Shown here: positions 36,528 to 47,810 of the stretch, piece by piece
Layout of the letters: each line of letters opens with the position of its first letter
How positions within the stretch are numbered: the first letter of the stretch is position 1
Origin: Pyrrhoderma lamaoense
Lineage: Eukaryota > Basidiomycota > Agaricomycetes > Hymenochaetales > Hymenochaetaceae
Reading direction: 5' to 3'
Assembly: GCA_002794735.1 (NCBI GenBank)
Contig: NBAZ01000007.1
Location: 1,054,001 to 1,118,000 of the forward strand
DNA: 64,000 nt
The notes under the pieces: generated by a model
Database searches by the model: none
What the model saw: only the letters and a program-made list of their open reading frames with translations
Told to the model about the DNA's origin: nothing
Translations under genes and position numbers: made by a program

Positions 36528-39229
36528 ATGGCGCTCAACTCGCACTCAGGGATTAAAAGATTTCACGCGTCGCATGGGGAATCAACCACATCCCTCCATG
36601 CTACAATCAGTGAAACCATTTCTTCCTATATTCGCACGGCCTCTGAGACGGCGAGTGCTTGGTCAAGCAAGCTGCCCGAGATTTTTCGAAGAATTAGACA
36701 AGATACGAAAGGCAAAGGGAGCGAGCACCCCAATTCCCAGTCCGTAGCGGTGACGGAAGAGTATCACTCGGACTATGTCAATGAGCAGCGGAAAGCTATC
36801 ATAGAAGAACTAGGGGCAACTGTCTCATGGGGAACATCGGAGTATCGCACATCGATTGTCCCCCCTCTGCGTCCTGAATTCGATATAGATAGAATATCGG
36901 ACTATCTGATAACGAAAAAGCATCTCAAGAGGAAAGGAGACTCCTATATCTGGAGGGAATTCGAGACGAAATCGAACGCGACCGAAAGCACGATATACGA
37001 CAAACCTCTAGAGAACGTCTTCAATGCAATTATTGATGCTGCTCTGAAAACCAATGGAATCAAGGAGACCCAAGCATTGCTTCTACTCACTGATGGTAAC
37101 TATGCACCTTGGTCAGTGAGAAGAAGTGGAATTAGGCCAGGTGGGTTCATAGTACTACAAGACGGCGATGAAGCGAAAGAAAACAGCACCCTCTGGTATA
37201 ATATAGCGGCCTGCTTTACCTTTATAACAAATAGGTGTAGCAACGACATATTTGAAGTATGCCACTTTCTAGAGTTTTAGAATAGGAGACTAACCTTGTT
37301 TTATTCCTAGAACATTATCCAAGCCATACATAGCATGCAACACGTATTAGCAATTGATCCTTGTCGCCGATTTACATACGGCTTTACTGTTGAGAGGACT
37401 CGTATAAAGTTATGGATTGCCACTCGTGCAATGGTCATAAGCTGTGAAAGCTTTGATTTCCAGACGGTATATTGGCATTAGTCTGCAGACCATTATGTTT
37501 TCTGATAAATATGTTTGTAGCAATATAAGGAACTAATACGACTTTTTCTCTCCCTATCATTTGCCAGTAAGGAAGAGCTTGGGTGGGATATGACGGTGAA
37601 GCCAGAGCCGGAAGGAATAGTCGGAACTATGATTTCGAAATTGCAGGGGAGCATTATCTTACGAGTGAAAAAGATATGATTATCGGGGACAAGGCGACTG
37701 ATATTGTTGGCTCAGGCACTAGAATCTGGCACGCGTGGAAGGGCTCAAAAGAGAGCGGCGATGAGGTGATTATCAAGGACTACTGGCCGAGTGAAGATCG
37801 GGAGACGGAGGATGTCTTGCACAGGATGATCCTTGATGATATCAAGGATGTGGAGAAGAGGCAATTCTTCATAGAGCATACCCTTAACAAAATAGCAGCG
37901 GAGAATGTGAGGGCATGCGGCAAGGAAGATCATACAGAAAAAACAATCCTACGTGGCAAATCCCCGGATTTATCGACCCTGTACGAGTTGCCTCAACCCC
38001 CAAGCAAGTTTTCGTTTAAGGATAAAACCACCAACATAATCGGAATGGAAGCTTCACTAAAAACTGGGGTGCGACGTCTGGAAAGTGAACTACGAGCAAA
38101 TGAACGTACGAAATATTATCACCGGAAGCACCGTAGGATTGTATACAAAGAAGTGGCAATCCCATTTTATGAACTAAGAAATACACGGGACATGTATATT
38201 GTTATTGTGGATGCATTGAAGAGTAAGTTTGGGACAATTTCTATAGTAAAAGATAGTTGTCTTACTTTATATTTCCGCAGCATTATTAATCTTGCACGAG
38301 GCAGGGTGGGTGCATCGGGACATCAGTGCCGGTAACCTATACTTGTATGAGGATCCTGTGAGTAAAGTGAAGCGAGGTTTGATTGGAGACTTTGAGTATG
38401 TTAAGAAGGTGGGATGGGAAGGGAAGCATAACAATCGCACCGTGAGTTTTATATATCATTCGAGGTATTTCAGAGCTTACCATGACCACAGGGGACGCCT
38501 AATTTTATGGCGGTTGAAATTACGAGGCAGAATTATCTATGTGGGATAGGGAAAGGCGTACCTCTTGAAGACATTCAATCTTCAGATGAAGAAAACGAGC
38601 CTACTAAAGAGTCATTGAAGGGCACAGACGATATAGAGGATGGAATTTTCTACAACTACATCCATGACTTAGAGTCCCTTTGGTGGATCTTGGTTTGGGT
38701 TTCCTTCGCATACGTGGAGTCGCCCGCCCCGACAGATGAGGATTCCTTAAATCGAGCACTCACACAAAGAATGCAATATCACAAACTGTTTCCAGGCGAC
38801 ATGTCTGTTAGTGAACGCGAGAGATTTCTCACACGCACCAAAACGTTTACAGGTTTTATAAAACTCATACCTCGTACTTTTAATAAGCAAGTACGATTCG
38901 TAAAGATTTTCCGGAAACTTTTGGTGCAAATGTACAGAGATGTGGAGTATAATTTGTCAGAATCGGGGCCGATCCATTTACCTGACACGAATCGATTACA
39001 TGACTTGCTCTTATCTCGGATCCCCAATTATGAGTTTGAGGAAATAGTCGTTACTCCCGTCTTAGACAGGAGAAAATGCGATTATGACGAAGATGGGCTC
39101 AAGGGCAGCAAGAGACGGGCAGACGATGACTCGCGATCAGGCAGTAAATTGAAGAGGAACAGGTACGAATTAGTTGTTTTTCAGACTGTTTGTCCGTCTA
39201 ACCGTCTAATTTCCTCCAGACTTCATTAA
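36528..39229 (+). CDS. FunK1-6: FunK1 family protein kinase
   Basis: It starts MALNSHSGIKRFHASH. The helper region is FDIDRISDYL, SYIWREFETK. Kinase motifs: DEVIIKDYWP, RKHRRIVYKEVAIPF, HEAGWVHRDISAGN, GDFEYVKKV, GTPNFMAVEI, ESLWWILVW. The tail is GSKRRADDDSRSGSKLKRNR, followed by a terminal intron and LH-stop at 39229. The catalytic set is complete. The frame is broken once, at GG 37614-37615, where FunK1-5 has GGG; a missing G is the simplest reason. Otherwise the gene is open from end to end. Its exon 2 to early exon 3 is identical to FunK1-5, but its first exon and C-lobe are clearly different, so that tract was probably copied by gene conversion. Confidence 0.86.
37320..37597 (+). repeat. 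278-bp tract identical to FunK1-5 (33459-33736)
   Basis: Partner of the tract described at 33459. It spans the end of an intron, exon 2, a whole intron and the start of exon 3. Confidence 0.85.
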
Positions 39230-40750
39230 GTTTCTGCATACTCTTCTTATCGAGTGGATTCGGTTATGATTACCATGCCAGTGGCCGCAGAATCCATAGT
39301 CATCGTCGCCAAACCTGATCTTGCACCTGTACTCAAATATTTATGATTCCTTTTATGCATAAACCTTGCGAATATGCTTACTTACATTTACTTGATGATC
39401 ATTGTCTGAGCTGTTTTATTTTAAAATGCACCTTCTTTGGAATAAATGAATTAACGAACTCACCCCATCTATATGGCTATGTGACCTAGATTCGAGGAAC
39501 ACCTCCGTATCTTTCTACCAATATCCCTTTTCGAAAGAAAACGACTGGTGAGTATCGGACGGAGACATACTCGAAGTCAAATACGTGTAGAGGCAGAGTT
39601 TTTCATAGCTGCATCGGCAATTTAGAGCCTCTCTGGTGGGTTATTACTTGCATTTCCATCCTATGTACGAATGCACCCGCCTCAACGGACGAAGTAGAGT
39701 CCTTAAAAGTGTGCATTTATACAAAGACAACACTGTTATTAGTTTATTCAATATAGTAAGCCCGCTGATAATCGCAAGAGATCTATTGATAGGGGTGACA
39801 AATTCGAGAGTTTTCAAACGCTCGTTCCCTTCGTCTTGCCACTGCTTTCCTTAAAGTATTACACTCTGGATATAAAGGGCTAGGGTTCGGTGATACAGGA
39901 ACTAGTCAGAGCGCCTGACATATCTCTTATGAAGCGCTACAAGATACCCTTTTCGTAGTTACCTAGATGTATTGGAGAAGATGGGGGTCGTTCAGAAAGC
40001 AAGTTTACGATGACACTCTGCCCCGATGTGAAATCGCGATGGAGTGAGATAATAATTGCCTTATTTAGAAGGCTCTGCCTCGAATCATACTAGTACTTTA
40101 GTACTTTGTACCGAACGCACCCTCAGATTTGCACTCGGGTTGGTATGAAACAAAAAGACTTACAGTCTAAATTTGGAATATAACCGCCCTTGGACAAGAG
40201 TTACACCTTATTCTTCTTACATAATGGAACCAACTACGATTATAATGATACTTTAAGCAATACTCAATGGCGCATAGCATATAATAAGCACCTGTGTGGC
40301 ATATTCAACTCCTTTACCTACGCTGCTTGGCTCATCAGAGTCTTGTCCAGCCTAGACGTTGAGCGTCATACCGGTAACACACAAGAACCATTACACGTTT
40401 TTGTGATTCTTCATCAGCACCTTTCTGACTAAACGGACTGATATGGGAGATCATTTCAATTAATACGATGTAGTCGAAGTAGATCTGAGTCGAGGTTAAC
40501 CCGATCTATGTACAGCCAGTTCTCTCTGAATGAATATCCCCTTACTATATAGCCTTCCATTATGAAAAAAACTTTGGTGTCCCGCACTATTAAGGGGAAG
40601 CAGAATGCTATATATTTGCTTTCTCGACATCGAAACATGCTAGTATATCCTAAGTACGGAAGTACTATTAAAGAGGAAAACATGCCAGATTATGCAACGT
40701 ATTATAGGCATGGTCGACCCAGTAACTAATTGAGAGAGAGTTCCAGCGGT
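39230..40750. other. Intergenic with a FunK1 C-lobe relic
   Basis: A FunK1-type 3' flank comes first, then a C-lobe relic (39600-39740). The rest has no gene. Around 40460-40500 a stretch with GTAGATCTGAGTCGAGGTTA has a diverged counterpart near 47545-47595, which may be a shared flank of duplicated units. Confidence 0.45.
39600..39740 (+). pseudogene. FunK1 C-lobe relic
   Basis: It reads NLEPLWWVITCISILCTNAP, then STDEVES, in the place of DLESLWWIIVWVSFVYVKSP and STDE. No catalytic region is nearby. A fragment left after loss of the rest of the gene. Confidence 0.6.
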
Positions 40751-43320
40751 TCACTTCATCCTAAAGTTGCGGCAAAGTTTAATAATGCATTCATAATGAG
40801 ATACTGATGTATATGTACATACCTGGGTTTTTTTAAGGTAGGGGGTAGCGTATCCTCATCAAAAGGCCTCTTAGTTAAATTTCTCTCCATTTCAGTTTTT
40901 CTATCAAAGATAGAAACAACTTCGATTTCTTCAGGTTTATTTTCTGAAAAGGCTTCTAAGAGCATATCATGTAATGGATCTGACCTCGAGAGAAAGATAG
41001 GTTTAGATACATCATACTCATTTTCGAAAAAACAGTTGATTAGGTATCGACGATAAATTCTGATAATTCCCTGTTGTATACGAAAGCAAGTCGGGGCCTT
41101 TGACATAATCGCATTAAATGCGTTACCATCGACTAAAAATGGCTGACGCATTTGACCAGGGAATAGAGAAAGAAAATGCTCTTTCTGTTCAAGCGAAAAA
41201 CGGAAAGAATCTTCATCGTCTGAAGTAGGGGCCTTCTCGTGAATGAAAATACTCCAGACAAGAATCCACCATAGGGACTCCAGATCATGGAGATAGTTAT
41301 GAAATATTCCAGGCTTAGTCTTATCGACGTCTCTATCCACTTGATCACCTGAGAGTCCAGATCGCAGTCGTTTTCTGAAATCTGCATTTGAAAATGTTGG
41401 GGTTAGAAAATGATAGGTACGCGATACAACCTCAATAGCCATAAAATTCGGTGTACCCTGAAATGGTAGATAATTTGATTAGACGTTACTTACAAAGTAA
41501 GAAAATACCTACAGCTCGTATGTCGTGCTTATTATCCTTTCCGACTCTCTTGGCATACTCATAGTCTCCAATGAATCCTCTATTCACCTTATTCTTGGAA
41601 TCTGTGTATAAAAAAAGATCTCCTATGCTTATATCCCGGCGTACCCGACCGGTTTCATGCATGATATGTAATTCTGTTTATGAACTCATTACTTAGGTGT
41701 GATATTCAAACAAGAAGACTACTCACTCTTCAACACATCAACGAGGACAATATGCATGTCCTTTATATTCGTTAATCTATCCAATGGTATAGAAACGTAC
41801 TTGTGATTAACCCTATGATAAAACTGATGGTAATTATTTGACCGTTGGTTTCGTTGATTTATCTTCATATGTTCCCGATATCTGGCGCCTAATTTATTGG
41901 GTATTCCGGCTACGCTAGCATATGTGCTATTTGGGTCGAATTCGACTCCTGGGGTCGGATATGCATACAAATTAGATATTTCCTTAAAATGTCTACCAAG
42001 AATTGTATACTTGGTATTGTAAGCCTCCACTCTTTCCGCTGTCAGTAAGCTGAGTGTGTGATTCTTGTAGTATTCTTTCTTTTCAGGATTGTGGACGTCT
42101 TCCACGATCATCTGGTGTATGTCATCATCCGTTTCTCGATCTTCGATAATAACCTCTTCTCTACACTCTACTGGATCCCCACATATACACAATACCCTTG
42201 TACTGGGGTCCACCAGAGTGTCCGATGTGTCACTTGAGTCAAGGCATGCCTCATCTGTAAAATAATTATTGCTTGTAATTGCAATGCCGTATTTCAGGTT
42301 ATCGCTCCGCTCTGGCTCTACTGCCACGTCCCATCCAAGAGACTCTCTGCTAGCGTACGAAAACGAGAGAAATATCTGTATTAGATCCCTGTATTTCTTG
42401 AGCCTTTCTGTTAGAAGTTCAAGAAAAGAAAGTTGCAGCCTCACTTACTGTTCGTAAGTCAAAACTATCGCAGCTTATGATTAATGCTCTAGTTGCGAGC
42501 CATAACTTTAGATTGGTTCCTTCAACGCTGATACCGTACATGTATCGACGAGTCGGATCATTTTCTAAGGTGTGTTGCATATTTCGAATAGATTTCTGAT
42601 TAACTTGGAGGTCAGATACGTCTTGACATACCTCAAAATTACCATCACGGCTAATGGACTCATTGAATTCAACACAAGTACCTATATCATACCAAACCAC
42701 CTTTTCGATTCAGACTCCTTGGACTTCCGCAGTACTAAATAGCCACCAGGATTTATCGCACCTTCCCTCGTTGACCAAGGTGGATAACTCACATTCGTGA
42801 TGAAATCCAAAGTTGGCTCTGGAGGAGGTTTTGTTAAGCTAGTCTCTTTAGCAGCATGGATGATTGCACTGAATACGTTGACCAATGCTTCATTACAGAC
42901 TGCATTCTTATCATCCGTGGGTGTCTCCTTTAATTCATTCCATACGTAATTGTCACCCCATTGCGCGAGATCGCCAAGTTCAACAAGATACTCAGCAACC
43001 TTATCCAGATCGAATACAGGCAGGAGCGGGGGCAGAGTCGAGATAAGGTGGTCTAGCGATCTTATTCGAGTGCTTTTACCTGTTTCTTGGAAGGTATTTT
43101 TTTGCCGTTTATGCAAATCGTTCTGGTGGTAGTCGGAGGTCTCTCTTTGTCGCACCTCTGTAACATATTTGTTTGATCTTGATAAAGAGATGACTGGTGT
43201 CCTGGAGGGCGAATGCACTGAAAGTCGAGACCTACTGTAGTGTAGGCTGCTAGAAAGTGAGTTTAGGCTGTCCTGAGAAGCCTTTGATAGCTTCCTTTTT
43301 CTGGTGCTACTACCCATCAT
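40751..43320 (-). CDS. FunK1-7: FunK1 pseudokinase candidate
   Basis: It starts MMGSSTRKRKLSKASQDS at 43320. Helper region: FDLDKVAEYLVELGD, NYVWNELKETP. The kinase part has key losses. Where paralogues read VIIKDYWPSEDRETED this gene reads VIIEDRETDD, a clean six-residue loss that takes out the beta-3 Lys. The catalytic loop is RRDISIGD instead of HRDISVGN (His to Arg, and the metal-binding Asn to Asp). GDFEYAK is GDYEYAK. The C-lobe (40756-41442) is well kept, with MAIEVVSRTYHFLTP, ESLWWILVW and the tail TKRPFDEDTLPPTLKKPR; a terminal intron gives MK-stop at 40751. One frame break at CC 42700-42701 (CCC in FunK1-8) fits an undercall. The long, otherwise open frame suggests a retained pseudokinase. 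Confidence 0.82.
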
Positions 43321-43966
43321 ATTGAAGGATAGACCTTGAATCGAGGTGTAGTTACTGGCTCTTGAAAGTCAACAAGAAAAAGACATCCACAAAAATGGCA
43401 ACTCATTATTACAAGCAGCTGGGATCACGTGTTGCAAGATAGCTTTAATTTTCTTTGTTTTGTTCCTGAACGCCAGAACGTCCCATGCATCCCGGATATA
43501 TAATAAATGGTTAGCTGGGAGCTAGCACGAAGCACAACAAACTCACATTTTTACACATGATTCTGTTCTAAAAATGGTGTGGCGAATATATAAGTAATAC
43601 TAGGACATGCCGAATATACTTTCTCGCATGCGTAGTTGTACAAAATATCCAAAAAGAGTAACGTATATTCAATAGTAGATATGAGAGCAATTAAGAAAGC
43701 AAAATACACGCAGAAGGATATAATAAGGAGAGAACAGTGAACAGAGGAAAGAAAGCGTGGATCACAAAAACACCGATTTGATAATTTATAGAGGAAAACT
43801 TCGTCAGGAGTCACGCAAAGTTGGGTGGCTTCTTGCAGAGCTTTTCCAAGACTAGAATAAAAACCCAGATTTATAGATTCACAGCATTGGCATGTGTTAT
43901 TGTGCTCCTAGTAGTCTATTCTAGTGTGCCTACTAGTTGAGTGCTTGCTGTGGGTAGTCCTTAACC
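43321..43966. other. FunK1-7 promoter and FunK1-8 3' flank
   Basis: The region is paired with 54811-55484 over much of its length, including AATCGAGG/TGTAGTTACTGGCTCTTG and the TTGTACAAAATATCCAAAAA block, so the interval was duplicated together with the genes on both sides. No gene seen. Confidence 0.5.
43426..43431 (-). promoter_or_regulatory. CACGTG element upstream of FunK1-7
   Basis: ACACGTGATC on the coding strand, about 105 bp before the ATG. Confidence 0.5.
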
Positions 43967-46694
43967 TTATTCTGTCCTGCATATTGCAGTAAAAGTTAGA
44001 TAGTATACATGCATTGAGGTTACTAACTACGTACTTAATTCTCTTTGAGGCAGGAGCTAGAATATCCATATCAGAAGGTCCCTTAGCAGTACTGGTCTCA
44101 TTTTTCGTGCTTCTATTAAATATGGAGATAACTTCAAAGTTCTCAAATCTTTCATTCAAAAGTACTTCTGAGATTAGTTCATGCAAAGAATTCGACTTCG
44201 AAAGAAAGGCAGGTTTCGTTATATCTTTCTCCGCTTCGACATAAGAGTTTATCAGTAGCTCACGAAAAACGTCAATAACTCTTTTTTGTTTAAGGAAGAA
44301 AACCGGCACTTGTGAGATAATCTCATCAAAAATAGCTCCGTCTACCAAGAATGATCGGCGTCTGTAACCAGGAAATAACGAAATATAGTGATCTTTTCGT
44401 CCAAGTGCGGAATTTATGGAATTTTCGTCGTTTGAAGCAGGGGCTTTCTCATAGATGAAGGTGGACCAGACAAGGATCCACCATAGTGATTCTAGATCAT
44501 GAAGATTACTATATATAAACCCACCAATAGCCCCATCGGTGCTTCCTTTATTCCTTCTTGCTGAGTGTCCTAATCGATACTCTCGCATCAAATCCGCATT
44601 TGAGAGTTTTGGAGTCATAAATTGGTGGCTACGGGATGCAACCTCAATTGCCAAAAAATTTGGTGTGCCCTGAGATAATTAAGAATCATGAGTTTGGAAA
44701 GCGATTTACAGGAAGAGAAAATACTCACAGTTCGTATGTCGTATTTGCTTTCCAATGCAATTCTCTTGGCATAACTAAAGTCTCCAATAAGTCCTCGCTT
44801 CAAATTGCTCTTGGGATCTACGTAAAAATAAATATTTCCTACACTTATATCCCGGTGAACCCAGCCAGCCTCATGCATGATGAGTAAAGCTATTTGCGTA
44901 TCAGTTACTGATTTTTAAAACTTAAAAGAAGATTACTCACTCTTTAGCACATCAACTAAGACAATATACATGTCTTTTGTATTTGTCAGTTTATCATGAG
45001 GTATTGCAACTTCTTTGTAAACAATCCTATGGTGGCGCCGGTGGTAATTATGCGTCTGTTGACGCTGCTGGTGTATTTGTGCAATCCCCGAGGTTCAGTT
45101 ATGACTGCATTGGATATTCCGAGTGTGCCAAAACATGTGTCGTTCTGTGATAAATCATACAAAGTGGACATATTAGGAGACTGCCCACAGAGAATTGTAT
45201 CTCCAGTACTTTCATCAGTATCAAAAACATGTCCCCTCTCAAATACTAGTGCGCTGAGAGCATGTTCCTTGAAGTACTCCTTTTCCAAATTATTGATGTC
45301 TTTAGTTATTTGAGTTGTACTATCCTCCGTCTTTCGTTCTTCAACAAAGTGATGATCTTCAATGAAAACTTTGTCTCCACACTCTTCAGGACCCCCACAT
45401 GAGTACAATACCCTTGTATCAGGGTCCACTAGAGTATTTGCTGTGTCACCTGAGATTAGGTATGTCTCATCTGTATGATGATATTCGTCTGCAATTGCAT
45501 TGTAACATCTCCGGTTATCGTCCTCTTCAAGCTCGAACTTATCTGTCGTATCCCACCCAAGAGACTCTCTGCTAGCGAATGATAAAGATAAGAATATCCG
45601 TATTAGATCCCTGTATTTCTTGGGACATTCCATCAGAAGGAGAAGAAGAGGATAGTTGCAGCCTCACTTACTGTTCGGAAGTCAAAGCTGTCGCAGCTTA
45701 TGATTGATGCTCTAGTTGCGAGCCATAACTTTAAGTTGGTTCCTTTCACGCTGATACCGTACATGTATCGACGAGTCGGATCATTTGCTAAGGCATGTTG
45801 CATATTTCGAATAGATTTCTGGCTAATCTGTGGGTCAGATACGTTGTGACATACCTCAGAATCATCATCACGGCTAGTGTACTCATTGAATTCGATGCAA
45901 GCAGCTATATCATACCAAACCACCCTTTTCGATTTGGACTCCTTGGACTTCCGCAGTACTAAATAGCCTCTAGGATTTATCGCTCCTTTCCTCAATGACC
46001 AAGGTGGATAACTCACATTCGTGATGAGATCCATTGTTGGCTCTGGAGAAGGTTTTGTTAAGCTAGTCTCTTTAGCAGCATGGATGATTGCACTGAGTAC
46101 GTTGACCAATGTTTCATTATAGATTGTATTCTTATCATCCGTGGGTGTCTCCTTTAATTCATTCCATACGTAGTTGTCACCCCAATGCACGAGATCGCCA
46201 AGGTTAACAAGATACTCTGCAATCTCATCCAGATCGAATTCAGGCAGGAGCGGGGGCAGAGTCGAGATAAGATGGTCTAGTGGCCTCTTTTGCCTCTCTG
46301 CAGGCGTATAAAGGTGATGTTTTAAGCTTGAAAGAGGCCCGACTGGTGTCCTGATAAGAGAATTGGCACTTGGGAGCATTGCAGATCGCGTATTCGACAA
46401 CGGCAGCTGGACAATTTCGTCGAGTTCCACTTGATCCATAGGAGTCAAATGATGAGTTCGATATTTCGGCCCGGATGGTCGGATGTTTGATGAAGCACCC
46501 AAGGTTTCAAGAGGCTCAGACAGAGAGGTTGAAGATAGCGAACCACTATGGTGCATGCTAGCACCATGAGTTGCCGAAATACTCCGCAAGATAACTGATA
46601 ACTTCCTCTTTCTGTTGTTATTAGATACCATTTTGAGGCATAAGATGTGTATTGGGGGTGGTTGAAAGCTCACAATGGTCAACAACCGGTCCAA
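43967..46694 (-). CDS. FunK1-8: FunK1 kinase with beta-3 Lys replaced
   Basis: The N-terminus reads MDRLLTIVSFQ or, more likely, the internal MVSNNNRKRKLS (46632). Helper region: FDLDEIAEYLVNLGD, NYVWNELKETP, YPPWSLRKGAINPRG. Exon 3 (44986-45633) keeps SLGWDTTDKFELE, but the VIIKDYWP site reads VFIEDHHF, replacing the Lys with Glu. The segment before the catalytic loop is eroded. The loop itself is intact (HEAGWVHRDISVGN), GDFEYAK is GDFSYAK, and the C-lobe (MAIEVASRSHQFMTP, ESLWWILVW, VLLNERFENFEVI) is open, with a terminal intron ending TE-stop at 43967. It is likely weak or inactive as a kinase. The stretch 45549-46096 is almost identical to FunK1-11. Its promoter lacks the CACGTG element. 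Confidence 0.8.
45549..46096 (-). repeat. Near-identical tract shared with FunK1-11 (53815-54362)
   Basis: About 548 bp with roughly four substitutions, including an intron, at a constant offset of 8266. Flanking parts of the two genes are much less alike. Confidence 0.8.
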
Positions 46695-47810
46695 ATAATT
46701 GGAATTAATTCAACATCACCTGACGATCGACAGGTATGAATCGAGTCAATTGGCTCTGTCTAAGCGATTACTTTTTGATATCGCTCCTTTGTTTGACGAC
46801 TTACCGTGTTCTGATGAAGTGTGTAGTTCTGTCTCGTTTGTTATGGGTGGTACATTGCGTGGCGCGGACAAAACGAACTAATATCTTGTTACCTCACTCT
46901 ACATGGTTTAATTAAACCATACAGGTAGGTATACGATGGGACGCCAGGCACTAGTACATAAGCGAATATTTCCTCAGAAGGCAGAAAAAACAATCCAAAA
47001 ATCGGATTTCGCTTACAGTTCCTGGCGTCCTTTCGTATGCCCACCTGTATATAAAGTAACTGGATGAAACGCAGAACTATAGTTTGTATCCACAATCTAT
47101 ATCGCTTAAAAGCCAAGCATTGAAAATATAGATCAATCTAGTACATCCTTTTTTAAAGTATTGAATTCTAGTGTATGCGTGCGACTACACAAAAACGGTT
47201 TGGAATGATTGAAAGCATATAGGAAAACAAGCAAGAAAGCACAAAAAAAGATAAACATCAAAAGGAGTATAAGATCAGAAACGGGAGTAGGTACGGCGAG
47301 ATATATGTCTGAAAAGAAAGAGACATGAAGCCTCGATTGCATACTTACAGAAAGTATGCCCATTGACAAATGCGTAAAGTTGATGCTGAGATTACATCAC
47401 CGATCCCATTCCACTCTCTTCTTCCAATGCTGGGCCCGTGGGTACGTACTACACAGAGTTTAGGATGTCATCGCGTTCATGCAATTCATCTTTGACACGC
47501 CCCGAGTTTACATACTTATTGATTTGGAAGTGGCAGGTCGTTTCAATAAGTATAATGTGGTCGGTGTAGATCTATGTCGAGGTTGCCCAAGGCTATGAAG
47601 ATGAATTGTAGGTGATAAGCGTGAGGTGAACCAGGAATGACAATGAACACGGTGGGTGGGGTGTAGATGGTTGTTTGCTAGCTCTCTCGATGTGGAAGCA
47701 TACACATAAATAAATACTGTAAGAGTGAAGACGAAAGTAAAAGAACGGCGAATTGTACAACGTCACAAATGGAGTCGCTGGTTATCGTACTAAGAGCGAT
47801 TTCAGGCGAT
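46695..47810. other. Intergenic: FunK1-8 promoter and FunK1-9 3' flank
   Basis: No gene seen. Short open frames here have no recognisable motif. A weak copy of the 40460-40500 block lies near 47545-47595. Confidence 0.4.

Noticed and set aside
46699..47369. Short open frames of 60-78 codons between FunK1-8 and FunK1-9
   Set aside because: No recognisable motif, no plausible exon context, and lengths expected by chance in such DNA.
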